A DNA stretch of 64,000 bases from Caldilineaceae bacterium (GTDB lineage: Bacteria > Chloroflexota > Anaerolineae > Caldilineales > Caldilineaceae). Below the pieces are notes generated by a model. That model was not told where the DNA came from, made no database searches, and saw only the letters and a list, made by a program, of their open reading frames with translations. The stretch covers positions 1 to 64,000 of the forward strand of contig JAPKMW010000003.1 of NCBI GenBank assembly GCA_026645575.1. The letters run 5' to 3'. Shown in pieces: positions 53,561-62,139 of this stretch (its first letter is position 1; each line of letters opens with the position of its first letter). A program made the position numbers and the translations under genes.

Positions 53561-53986
53561 GTGGTCATTGAAGATGTAACCATTCGACTACCTGGGCCAT
53601 TGTATCAGCGGTTTCAGTATGTGGCGCAGGCGACCCAGCAATCACTCACTGATGTAGTCTTACGTGCTGTGCAGATCGGCAGCCCGCCCAGTTGGGAAGA
53701 AGCACCGGCTGAATTTCAAGCGGATTTGGCCGCGCTGGATCGGTTGGATGATAGTGCGCTGTGGCGGATTGCCCGTAGTTCGCAGTTAACCGCTGACACA
53801 ACCCGCTATCAGGAGTTGTTGGACAAGAATGCCAATGGTCTGTTGACGCCAAGCGACCGGATGGAGTTGAGCCGCCTACGCAAAGCCGCGGATCGGTTTC
53901 TGCTGCGCAAAGCCTATGCCGTTGATCTGCTCCGTTGGCGCGGCCATGCCATTCCACCAGCCCATCAATTGACAGCCCAACCATGA
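53561..53986 (+). CDS. Ribbon-helix-helix-like protein, coupled to an HNH nuclease
   Basis: 141 residues. Starts with VIEDVTIRLPGPLYQRFQYV, an RHH strand-helix pattern, then a helical region with no recognised family. GTG at 53561, with AAAGGAG before it. Its TGA stop overlaps the ATG of the HNH gene (ATGA), so the two are translated together. Possibly an antitoxin-like or targeting partner; no experimental analogue that I know of. Confidence 0.55.
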   Translation: MVIEDVTIRLPGPLYQRFQYVAQATQQSLTDVVLRAVQIGSPPSWEEAPAEFQADLAALDRLDDSALWRIARSSQLTADTTRYQELLDKNANGLLTPSDRMELSRLRKAADRFLLRKAYAVDLLRWRGHAIPPAHQLTAQP

Positions 53987-54417
53987 GTGTCTATCTGACT
54001 GTCGAGCTACGCCGGCAACTCGAAGAAGCGGACGATGGGCAATACGTCTACTGTCAGACGCGTGTGGATGTCACCGGCCAGGCATTAACCACTGACCATA
54101 TTATCCCTACTGCCGCCGGTGGCGGCACAACCTTCTCTAACCTTTGTCGCGCCTGTCGGTCATGCAATGAAGCCAAAGGCGAACAAACCCATACCATCGA
54201 TCCACTCACCGGCGAAACGGTCTCGCTCTATCACCCGCGCCAACAAGCGTGGGCCGAACACTTTGTTTGGGACTATACTGGCATCCGCTTGCTGGGCCTG
54301 ACAGCAACTGGACGTGCCACCATCGTTGCGCTGGATATGAACAATGGGTTGATTCTCTTTGCCCGGCGGCGTTGGGTGAATGCCGGTTGGCATCCGCCCC
54401 GAACAGCAGCGGATTGA
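53983..54417 (+). CDS. HNH endonuclease
   Basis: 144 residues. HNH core: LTTDHIIPTAAGGGTTFSNLCRACRSCNEAKG, with His in DHI, Asn in FSNL and Asn in SCNEAKG, plus the CxxC zinc ligands. DNA nicking or cutting activity is expected. It is the second gene of a pair with the RHH-like protein (4-bp overlap). A Thr/Pro tail remnant follows on the other strand. Confidence 0.82.
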   Translation: MSVYLTVELRRQLEEADDGQYVYCQTRVDVTGQALTTDHIIPTAAGGGTTFSNLCRACRSCNEAKGEQTHTIDPLTGETVSLYHPRQQAWAEHFVWDYTGIRLLGLTATGRATIVALDMNNGLILFARRRWVNAGWHPPRTAAD

Positions 54418-54540
54418 AATTTACCGTCCCGGCGTCGCCACCGGTGTTCCGGTTGCTGGCGGCGTGACCGGCAGCGACGACAAGGAGGATGCCGGCAGTG
54501 TATTATCAGCCGACAAATCCCGCAAGCCGATCTTTGTTAC
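54418..54540 (-). pseudogene. Thr/Pro tail remnant (copy 3)
   Basis: Minus frame reads LSSLPVTPPATGTPVATPGR then stop, preceded by a short non-family segment. The same tail is seen at the frame-restored end of the giant WD40 gene. Confidence 0.6.
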
Positions 54541-54599
54541 AACCTGTAAACCCGTGATAGACTATCCTCATGAATGCTATCGATTCAGAGGAGGTAAGG

Positions 54600-54914
54600 G
54601 TGACTCAGGTAGAGTATCAACAATGGTGGCAATATCATATCCGTGTTGCGCGTGGGGAATCGCTTACGGCGGCGGAAGAGGCTATTTATCGCGCTGGCAT
54701 TGACGCCCTCGACCAGGAAGAAGCCGAACAATTACAGCTAGCTTCGCTGAAAAATTTGCGCCAACTGCGCACACAAATCCAACAGTTGACCCAAAACCTG
54801 GAACAATTCACGGCGCGTCATGAACAACTCAATCGCAAAATTGCCGATCTGGAACAGACCTACCAACGGCTGACCGGCTATTCCCTCGTGATGGACGCCC
54901 ATGTCCTAGCCTAG
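54600..54914 (+). CDS. Small coiled-coil protein
   Basis: About 104 residues from GTG 54600, which has GGAGGTAAGG just upstream. N-terminal VTQVEYQQWWQYHIR, then a long heptad-like Gln/Leu-rich helix (LRQLRTQIQQLTQNLEQF). No family recognised. Short and acidic; perhaps a partner of one of the neighbouring small genes. Confidence 0.55.
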   Translation: MTQVEYQQWWQYHIRVARGESLTAAEEAIYRAGIDALDQEEAEQLQLASLKNLRQLRTQIQQLTQNLEQFTARHEQLNRKIADLEQTYQRLTGYSLVMDAHVLA

Positions 54915-54979
54915 ATCGGCGGTTGTTCGGCGGCTCTATCGTATAGATGTGGCAAAAGGGGGCAAGGAAGGAAAGTTCA

Positions 54980-55402
54980 ATGGGGCATTTATTAATCGAC
55001 ACGACCACAGCGATGTCACCGCAACTAGTGCAAGCAGTGCGTACAACAAACGAACTATCACCGGCAGAGCAACTGTTTTTGGCAAAAACGCTATTAGATC
55101 GTCTTGTCGCCGATGAAATACAAACAGTAGCGGCGCCCTCAGTGCAGCCGGATGAACAATCGCCGACGCTGGCCGAAGTGGTTGCCCAAATTAAAGCAAC
55201 GCCACCCAACCCCCAGCAAATTCAACGCGCCACCAAAACTGTCGATGAAGTGCTGGCCGCGTGGGAAGAAAGCCCGTTAGAAGATCCACACTTGACAACC
55301 GAGGAATGGGAACAAAACTGGTGGGCGATCCGCCAGGAGATGCAACAGCGCGACGAGCAAGGTAAACCTTTACCTGACCAGATTGCTGACGATCATGGCT
55401 GA
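54980..55402 (+). CDS. Antitoxin-like protein paired with a PIN gene
   Basis: 140 residues from ATG 54980 (AAGGAAAG upstream). Contains LSPAEQLFLAKTLLDRL, the same segment as the gene at 52377, then Pro/Gln-rich linker and a helical C-terminus (EEWEQNWWAIRQEMQQRDEQG). It overlaps the PIN toxin gene by 8 bp, so it is the likely VapB partner. It is not of the AbrB type. Confidence 0.65.
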   Translation: MGHLLIDTTTAMSPQLVQAVRTTNELSPAEQLFLAKTLLDRLVADEIQTVAAPSVQPDEQSPTLAEVVAQIKATPPNPQQIQRATKTVDEVLAAWEESPLEDPHLTTEEWEQNWWAIRQEMQQRDEQGKPLPDQIADDHG

Positions 55403-55808
55403 TTATTTGCTAGACACCAACCATCTCTCCACCATGGTGACAGAAAAGCACCCCATTCGGCTACGGATTCAACGCCAACTCCGGTTTGGTGACACTTTTG
55501 CCATTGCCACCCCTACGTTGACCGAAATGCTCTATGGCATCCAGATGTTGCCACGCGCCCGTCGCAATGTTGCGGACTGGCAACAACTCAGCGTCATGTT
55601 CGATTATTATGCCATTGAGCGCAATGATGCCGAACAAGCGGCAACCTTGCAAGTCACCTTGCGCCACCAAGGTTAGCAACTTGCGACGGTCGATGCGTTG
55701 ATGGCCGCTATCGCCCTCCGGTATGACCTCGTCCTCTTAACCGCTGATAACAATTTTAACCGGGTTACCGGACTCCAGTACGAAAATTGGTTTAGCTCTA
55801 CCACGTAA
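55395..55808 (+). pseudogene. PIN-domain toxin broken by an in-frame amber stop
   Basis: ATG 55395 opens MADYLLDTNHLSTMVTEKHP, a PIN start with the first Asp. The frame runs to TAG at 55674-55676 (RHQG, stop) and continues in the same frame with ATVDALMAAIALRYDLVLLT and ADNNFNRVTGLQYENWF to TAA at 55808. The second part has the Asp and 'LLTADNNF' motif of the PIN C-terminus. Without it the active site lacks its last acids. A single C-to-T type change would explain the stop. The antitoxin upstream is still intact. Confidence 0.8.
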
Positions 55809-55917
55809 CATTTACCGCTCCGGCGTCGCTACCGGTGCGGGCGCGACTGGGGTTCCGGTTGCTCGCGGCGTGACCGTTGTCGTCGCCAACGGGGAGGGCG
55901 GCTGTGCGCTTGCCGGT

Positions 55918-58900
55918 TCAGCCGTGGCCGTGCCGGTGACTGCGGACGCGACCGGCGTTCCAGTTGCTGGCGGCGTGACCGTTGGCGACGCCGGGGGGGG
56001 CTACGTTTGGTGTTGGGTTCAGTGTAGGCAATGCTTCCACTGTGGCGGTAACGGAAACCCCGGCAACAAAGGCTTCGACATCTACTCCGTAATTCTTGAA
56101 CTGCCCGTTGACCTGCAACCAGCCGTTGAGTTCTTCAAGCCGTTGCGTCCCACTGACCATTTGACCGGCAAGAATTTGTTGGCGAGCTTCTTCTTGGATA
56201 CCTACGATTGCGTCGAGGGGAATGGGGGTATTGGGACAAGTAGGACGATAGTTGCCTTGAATTTCCTTTATGTAAATATTCCATTCCAACCAGGTGAAAT
56301 TACGTGGCACCCAATAGCAGCCAGATACCAATAAGTCACGCATCTGTACATACCAAATTCTAACTGTACCATCCCAACTGCTGGTAAGAACCATGCTCTC
56401 ATCCTGGTTCCAACTCGCTTGAGTGACGATATTTGTGTGTCCTTCAAGTCTAGTTAACTCTTGGCCAGTGGCGGCATCCCAGATGCGGGCAGTGCCGTCT
56501 CGACTACTGGTAAGAATCTTGCTCTCATCCTGGTTCCAACTCGCCTGAGTGACACCATCTGTGTGTCCTTCCAGCCTGACCAACTCCTTACCCGTAACAG
56601 CATCCCAGATACGGGCAGTGCCGTCCACACTACTGGTAAGAATCTTGCTCTCATCCTGGTTCCAACTTGGTTGAGTGACGCCACCTGTGCGCCCCTCTAG
56701 CCTGACCAACTCCTTACCCGTAACAGCATCCCAGATGCGGGCAGTGCCGTCCCCACTACTGGTAAGAATCTTGCTCTCACTCTGATTCCAGATCGCCTGA
56801 TAGACACTACTTGAGTGTCCCTCCAGCCTGACCAACTCCTTACCCGTAACAGTATCCCAAATACGGGCAGTGTTATCATAACTGCTGGTGAGAACCTTGC
56901 TCTCATCCTGGTTCCAACTCGCCAGAATGACACCACCTGAGTGACCTGTGAGCCTAAGCAACTCCTGACCGGTAACAGAATTCCAAATACGGGCAGTGTT
57001 GTCTTGACTACTTGTAAGAATCTTGCTCTCATCCTGATTCCAAATCGCCTGATAGACAGGACCCGTACGATCGTTAAGTCTGAGCAACTCCCTACCCGTA
57101 GCAACATCCCAGATGCGGGCAGTACCGTCATAGCTACCTGTGAGAATCTTACTCTCATTCTGATTCCAGATCGCCTGATAAACAGGCGATCTAAAATCAT
57201 CCAGCTTGACCAACTCCTGGCCCGTGGCTGCGTCCCAGATGCGGACAATATAGCCACCGTTAAATGGAGCGTCATTGCGAGTGAGAATCCTGCTCTCATT
57301 CTGATTCCAGTTCGCCTGAGTGACAGGTCCTGTGTCCCCATCTAGCCTGACCAACTCCTGATCGGTGATCACATCCCAGATACGGGCAGTGTTGTCCTGA
57401 CTACTTGTAAGAATCTTGCTCCCATCTCGGCTCCAGGTTGCCTGTTCGACAAAATCCGTGTGACCTGTGAGCCTCATCAGTTCCTTACCCATGGCAGCAT
57501 CCCAGATGATGATAGTGTCAAAGCTGCGTGTGAGTATCTTGCTCTCATCCTGATTCCAGCTTGCCTGATAGACACTACTTGAGTGTCCCTCCAGCCTGAC
57601 CAACTCGTGACCGGTGACCGCATTCCAGATGCGGACGGTGTCATCATCACTGCGTGTGAGTATCTTGCTCTCATCCTGATTCCAGTTCGCCTGAGAGACA
57701 CTACGTGTGTGCCCCTCCAGCCTGACTAACTCCTGGCCGGTGGCCGCATTCCAGATGCGGGCGGTGCCATCATCACTGCGTGTGAGAACCTTGCTCTCAT
57801 CCTGGTTCCAGCTTGCCTGATAGACACTACTTGAGTGTCCTTCCAGCCTGACTAACTCCTGGCCGGTGGCCGCATTCCAGATGCGGGCGGTGCCATCATC
57901 GCTGCGTGTGAGTATCTTGCTCTCATCCTGGTTCCAACTATGACCTGCGTACTGCCCATCGAGTCTAACCAACTCCCGACCAGTGGTAACATCCCAAATG
58001 CTGACAGTGTCATCATGGCTACTTGTAAGAATCTTGCTCTCATCCTGATTCCAGCTCGCCTGGGAGATAGTATCCCTGTGTCCTTCTAGCCTGATCAACT
58101 CCTCGCCGGTGGCCGCATCCCAAATGCGGGTAGTGTTATCATTGCTGCGTGTGAGAACCTTGCTCTCATCCTGATTCCAGTTCGCCTGAGTGACATCACC
58201 TGTGTGCCCCTCCAGCCTGACCAACTCCTGGCCGGTGGCCGCATCCCAGATGCGGACGGTGTCATCATCGCTGCTTGTAAGAATCTTGCTCTCATCCTGA
58301 TTCCAGCTCGCCTGAGTGACATCATCTGTGTGTCCCTCCAGCCTGACCAACTCCTGCCCGGTGACTGCATTCCAGATGCGAACGGTGTTATCATTGCTGC
58401 TTGTGAGAATCTTGCTTTCATCCTGATTCCAGTTCGCCTGAGAGACAGTCTCCTTGTGTCCATAAAAGACAAGACGACTATGCCAAGGGTTAGCGATAGC
58501 TGTACGAATCGAAGAGAAGGCTTCAAGTGTATCGGTAATATGTCCAGCTGCAAGTGCAAGCAGAATGGCTGATTCATATTGCCCTTTGCTCAATTCGCTT
58601 GTCGATTGGGCTGCTAATTGGCGCGAGAAAGCGACATTGGCAAGGCGTCGTGTTTCAGATATAGTTTGTTGTAACTGCTGATTGATTGTATTAGCACTTT
58701 GGGTTTGTACCCAGGCTACACTAGCAGCAATCAGCGCAATCAATGTCAGCACCGCCAAAATTCGTGTACCCAAACGCTGACGTTTGCGCTCTTTTTCATC
58801 TGCTTTCCGACTGTCTTCTAGGAACTCCTTTTCGATTTGGTTGGGTAGGTCAATCGTGTTTTTCAACCACTCTCGTGCTTGCTGCAACAACACGCCACGG

Positions 58901-60345
58901 TAGAGTAGAGACGGCTCTTTCCCAAACTCGACCCACTGGTTAGCAGCCTCGGTCAGGCGGCGTTGAATGCGGTGGCCTTCGCGGTCGTCGTCCAGCCACG
59001 CCCGCAAGGTCGCCCAGTGGCGGATCAACGCTTCGTGCGCCACCTGTACCTCGTCTTCAGCCGTTGTTACTAGGCGAGCGTCAGCCAGCGTTTTGAGAAC
59101 TTGCTGCACCGCATCAGCGTTGGCCTGGGTCAGTTTCAGTTCAGCGGGCCGCACGCGCCGGCGGGTATCCTGCACCCCTTCGCCCAATTCGGTCAGGCGC
59201 AGAAAGATGATGCGGGCAATGGTCTGCTGCTCGTCGGTAAAGCGGTTGTAAACATCATCGGCGGTTTTGGCAATGGCGCCTTGCACCCCACCGGCGGCTC
59301 GATAACCGGCCAGCGTCAGTGTGCGGCCACGGCGTCGTTGCCACGTTTCGAGCAGGGCATGGGAGAGCAGCGGCAGCGCGCCCGGCTCATCGACCACATC
59401 GTGCAACAACTGCTCCACCAAACCCGCCTGCAATTCCCATTCCCCCGCTTTGGCCGGTTCTTCAATGGCGCGGCGCAATTCGTCACGGGTCATCGCACCG
59501 ATATATCTTTGTTGGCGCTCCAAGGCAGTGCGTAGATCCGGGAAGCGGGCGCAGTGATGATAAAAGTCGGCGCGCAGGGTCAGCACCAGCGTGACTACCC
59601 CGTCGTCTGTCGCGGCGTAGAGGAGATTATCAACAAAGGCTTGTTGCTCACCCTCGTCCTTACAGAGTGTGAAGAGTTCCTCGAATTGATCGACTACCAA
59701 TAGCAACCGTTGGTCGCCTTTCACCAATCGGTGGGCATAAAGATCCAGGCTGCGTGGCTCGACGAGCAGGGCGTCCATCAACTGCGCTTGGGCGAGAATC
59801 GATTCGCTGGCAGGGGTAAGCGATGCTGCCAACGTTTTGAGAGGGTGCGCCGTTGGCGTGATGAGATGATAAGCCCAACGGGCGCTGCCGACGGGTGGCT
59901 GCTTGCCGTCGATCAGCGGCTTTTTACCCTGCAACGCCGGCAGCACTCCCGCCCGCGCCAGCGACGACTTGCCACTCCCCGACGCGCCGACGACGGCCAG
60001 CAACGGCTGCTGGCGCAGATGGTCGATCAGTTCAGCCGTCAACGCCTCACGGCCAAAGAAGCGGTCGGCGTCAGCGACATCGTAGTAGGCCATGCCCTGG
60101 TAGGGTGGGTCGCCGGGCGCGGGCGCGACGTCATCACTGGCCGCGGCGGCTGGTGGCGTGGACGGGTAGTGGTGAATGTGGATGTCACCCGTGCTGGTAA
60201 TTTTGTCGCGCCCGACCTTGTCGCCGTGGATGGCTTGGTCGCGCCCCACAAAGTCGCCGCCGGTCGTGTTGACCGTGCCCTCAACAGCAGAGCCGCCATC
60301 GGTATGAATTTGGTTTGCGTTGGTCAGTTCGGAATCGGAGGACAT
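55918..60345 (-). CDS. STAND NTPase with 17 WD40 repeats (3' frame altered at poly-C)
   Basis: 1475 residues as read. N-terminus has VGRDQAIHGDKVGRDKI (spaced VGRD repeats of STAND proteins), then the ATPase: GASGSGKS at 120-127, LLLVVDQFEELF at ~213-224, followed by HEALIRHWATL. A membrane helix at 528-547 (ILAVLTLIALIAASVAW), then 17 WD40 repeats of 42 residues (~627-1345) with the unusual WNQDESK strand in almost every copy. It is a membrane-linked molecular switch, perhaps a sensor. The current frame ends VANGHAAS...; see the poly-C feature for the tail. No effector domain is seen. Confidence 0.8.
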   Translation of the reverse strand: MSSDSELTNANQIHTDGGSAVEGTVNTTGGDFVGRDQAIHGDKVGRDKITSTGDIHIHHYPSTPPAAAASDDVAPAPGDPPYQGMAYYDVADADRFFGREALTAELIDHLRQQPLLAVVGASGSGKSSLARAGVLPALQGKKPLIDGKQPPVGSARWAYHLITPTAHPLKTLAASLTPASESILAQAQLMDALLVEPRSLDLYAHRLVKGDQRLLLVVDQFEELFTLCKDEGEQQAFVDNLLYAATDDGVVTLVLTLRADFYHHCARFPDLRTALERQQRYIGAMTRDELRRAIEEPAKAGEWELQAGLVEQLLHDVVDEPGALPLLSHALLETWQRRRGRTLTLAGYRAAGGVQGAIAKTADDVYNRFTDEQQTIARIIFLRLTELGEGVQDTRRRVRPAELKLTQANADAVQQVLKTLADARLVTTAEDEVQVAHEALIRHWATLRAWLDDDREGHRIQRRLTEAANQWVEFGKEPSLLYRGVLLQQAREWLKNTIDLPNQIEKEFLEDSRKADEKERKRQRLGTRILAVLTLIALIAASVAWVQTQSANTINQQLQQTISETRRLANVAFSRQLAAQSTSELSKGQYESAILLALAAGHITDTLEAFSSIRTAIANPWHSRLVFYGHKETVSQANWNQDESKILTSSNDNTVRIWNAVTGQELVRLEGHTDDVTQASWNQDESKILTSSDDDTVRIWDAATGQELVRLEGHTGDVTQANWNQDESKVLTRSNDNTTRIWDAATGEELIRLEGHRDTISQASWNQDESKILTSSHDDTVSIWDVTTGRELVRLDGQYAGHSWNQDESKILTRSDDGTARIWNAATGQELVRLEGHSSSVYQASWNQDESKVLTRSDDGTARIWNAATGQELVRLEGHTRSVSQANWNQDESKILTRSDDDTVRIWNAVTGHELVRLEGHSSSVYQASWNQDESKILTRSFDTIIIWDAAMGKELMRLTGHTDFVEQATWSRDGSKILTSSQDNTARIWDVITDQELVRLDGDTGPVTQANWNQNESRILTRNDAPFNGGYIVRIWDAATGQELVKLDDFRSPVYQAIWNQNESKILTGSYDGTARIWDVATGRELLRLNDRTGPVYQAIWNQDESKILTSSQDNTARIWNSVTGQELLRLTGHSGGVILASWNQDESKVLTSSYDNTARIWDTVTGKELVRLEGHSSSVYQAIWNQSESKILTSSGDGTARIWDAVTGKELVRLEGRTGGVTQPSWNQDESKILTSSVDGTARIWDAVTGKELVRLEGHTDGVTQASWNQDESKILTSSRDGTARIWDAATGQELTRLEGHTNIVTQASWNQDESMVLTSSWDGTVRIWYVQMRDLLVSGCYWVPRNFTWLEWNIYIKEIQGNYRPTCPNTPIPLDAIVGIQEEARQQILAGQMVSGTQRLEELNGWLQVNGQFKNYGVDVEAFVAGVSVTATVEALPTLNPTPNVAPPGVANGHAASNWNAGRVRSHRHGHG
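55993..56000 (-). other. C8 tract that shifts the giant gene out of its Thr/Pro tail frame
   Basis: The coding strand has GTAG followed by eight C's. In the current frame the protein ends ANGHAASNWNAGRVRS and HRHGHG. With seven C's the frame instead reads PPASPTVTPPATGTPVASAV and on through ATTTVTPRATGTPV to a TAA at 55812. That is the same tail as in the four remnants in this island. So the tract is either a sequencing error, a real null mutation, or a phase-variable switch. Confidence 0.7.
56310..58461 (-). repeat. Tandem 126-bp WD40-coding repeat array
   Basis: Seventeen copies of a 126-bp unit, most nearly identical in DNA. Each encodes WNQDESK(I/V)LT, then RIW, then TG(Q/K)EL(V/L)RL. 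Copy 10 has an insertion of about five codons (FNGGY). The variable positions cluster where the blade surface would face the ligand. Confidence 0.9.
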
Positions 60346-60729
60346 GGTTAGAATCAGCTCAGTATGTCAATCCGGTAGGGTTCAACAAAAACACAGGGTC
60401 TCCCACAACCTATTCCGGGAAGGTCTGTCCTGTTGACCAAACCGGCCAAGCTACCCTTCCTGGAGAGATAGACCCGTCAATCCGTTCGCTTTCTGCTGAA
60501 TCCCTGTACATTCTGGTTAAAGCCATTGTAAAGCAAGTGCAAATATTTTGGCAACTGCGGATCGCACATCTGCTGTAACCAACAATCACCTTACAACAAT
60601 TCCTCCATTTGGCGGCGTGACTGATCCAAAGTGGAGACGCGTGGGAGACGCGCCCTTGCTACACTATCCACCAGCCGCCATTGGCGCGCCTATCACAACC
60701 CTTACAAACGAGGCAAGCGTGATCCCACG
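60346..60729. other. Intergenic stretch without a gene
   Basis: 384 bp upstream of the giant STAND gene. No coding frame is convincing; no strong promoter seen. The last part holds only a small open frame that leads into the 30-residue membrane ORF. Confidence 0.4.
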
Positions 60730-60822
60730 ATGAAGAACGTACAGATCATTCTAGAGAAGGTTAGTTTGCTTTTGCTCGGTATGCTGCTCTGGTCTCTGTT
60801 GCAGTGGCTCATGCAACAGTAG
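60730..60822 (+). CDS. 30-residue single-helix membrane peptide
   Basis: Reads MKNVQIILEKVSLLLLGMLL then WSLLQWLMQQ and a stop. One hydrophobic helix with a charged start. The RBS (GAGG) is 14 bases away, further than usual, so this is tentative. Comparable in style to the 38-residue gene at 20377, but the sequences are not alike. Confidence 0.35.
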   Translation: MKNVQIILEKVSLLLLGMLLWSLLQWLMQQ

Positions 60823-60954
60823 AACAATTGTGAGATTTCCAGTTTACAAATCACTCACCTTGATGTACACTTTCTCGTAGCAGAGGTTCGCCTCTTGGGT
60901 TTGCGTCCTGTAGAAAAACGGAAGCCTTTCTATAGCCACCGCAAAGGGTTGCGT

Positions 60955-61027
60955 GCGGTATGCCAACTGGTGTAAATCGCGAATTACCCTTGGGGCCAGG
61001 TAGATTTACACCAATTGTGCTATACCG
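60955..61027. promoter_or_regulatory. Palindrome in the leader of the MoxR/vWA operon
   Basis: GCGGTATGCC...CTGGTGTAAATC is mirrored by GATTTACACCAATTG...ATACCGC. It ends 27 bases before the moxR-like ATG. It may be a protein-binding site, or a leader hairpin that controls translation. Confidence 0.5.
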
Positions 61028-61053
61028 CCGATTAATAAGGAGAAAGTTGCGTA

Positions 61054-62028
61054 ATGAGCAAAACTCAATCGTTTGACTCCCCGGCGACCGTGAAGCAGGC
61101 GCTGGGCGCTCAACAATACATTGCCAACGATGAAATTTCGACCACGGTCTACTTGACCCAGCAATTGGGCAAGCCGCTCTTGACCGAAGGCCCGGCGGGC
61201 GTCGGCAAGACGGAGTTGGCAAAAGCGATTGCCGGCGCCACTGGTCGGCAGTTGATCCGTCTCCAATGTTATGAAGGGCTGGACGAAACCAAAGCGCTCT
61301 ACGAGTGGGAATATGCCAAGCAACTGCTCTACACCCAGTTGCTGCGCGATAAATTACAGGAAACGCTGGCCGGCGCCACCAGTCTGGCCGCCGCCGCCGA
61401 CCGATTGGCGACCGAAGAAGATGTCTTCTTCTCCATGCGTTTCTTGCTGCAACGCCCGTTGCTCAAAGCGATTTTGAGCGACGAGCCAACGGTCTTACTG
61501 ATTGACGAAATCGACCGCGCCGATGCCGAGTTTGAAGCCTTTCTCCTGGAAGTCCTCAGCGATTTCCAGGTCAGCGTGCCGGAACTGGGTACATTGGTCG
61601 CCAAACACCGCCCGATCGTTTTGCTCACCAGCAACAACACCCGTGAACTGAGCGAAGCGCTGAAAAGGCGCTGTCTCTATCTCTTTGTCGGCTACCCCGA
61701 CCGCGAACAGGAACTGGCCGTTGTCCGCCTCAAGGTGCCGGATCTGAGCAGCAAGCTGGCCGGCCAGGCGGTTGATCTGGTGCAGAAGCTGCGCTCGATG
61801 GATCTGCGCAAATTGCCCAGCATTAGCGAAACGCTCGACTGGGCCAAGGCGCTGGTCAAGCTCAACAGCAAAGCGCTCGACACCGCCACCCTCGAATCGA
61901 CCATGGGCGTCCTCCTCAAACATGAGACCGACCTGCAAAAGGTCAAACGTCGCATGCAAGTCACCCAGAAGGGGGTCGATATGGATGATGATGATCTACG
62001 GTCGTATCGGAATGTGGGGCGCGGGTAA
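61054..62028 (+). CDS. MoxR-type AAA+ ATPase
   Basis: 324 residues. Walker A GPAGVGKT (46-53), Walker B VLLIDEIDRAD (147-157), and Arg-finger/sensor regions (SNNTRELSEALKRRCLYLF). It is of the CoxD/MoxR group that works with a vWA partner as a chaperone for metal cofactor insertion or complex remodelling. A vWA gene (62140) lies 111 bp downstream with a word-palindrome between. No carbon monoxide dehydrogenase or other client gene is in the window. Confidence 0.88.
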   Translation: MSKTQSFDSPATVKQALGAQQYIANDEISTTVYLTQQLGKPLLTEGPAGVGKTELAKAIAGATGRQLIRLQCYEGLDETKALYEWEYAKQLLYTQLLRDKLQETLAGATSLAAAADRLATEEDVFFSMRFLLQRPLLKAILSDEPTVLLIDEIDRADAEFEAFLLEVLSDFQVSVPELGTLVAKHRPIVLLTSNNTRELSEALKRRCLYLFVGYPDREQELAVVRLKVPDLSSKLAGQAVDLVQKLRSMDLRKLPSISETLDWAKALVKLNSKALDTATLESTMGVLLKHETDLQKVKRRMQVTQKGVDMDDDDLRSYRNVGRG

Positions 62029-62121
62029 TGCGTGTTGCGTGTTACGTGTTGCGTGTACCGTCATTGAGGAATTGGGTGAAAAACCAGTCACGAATGACCG
62101 TTCACGCAACACGCAACACGG
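62029..62121. repeat. Word-type palindrome (GCGTGTTGCGTGTTACG family)
   Basis: Starts at the base after the moxR stop. Left arm GCGTGTTGCGTGTTACGTGT, right arm ACCGTTCACGCAACACGCAA. The words ACGCAACACG also occur inside purQ (35788) and in the purL-purQ gap. Confidence 0.75.
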
Positions 62122-62139
62122 TTTAGACTGGAGACAATC

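Noticed and set aside
56310..58461. Regular repeat array considered as a CRISPR
   Set aside because: It is protein-coding WD40 DNA of 126-bp period with no spacers.
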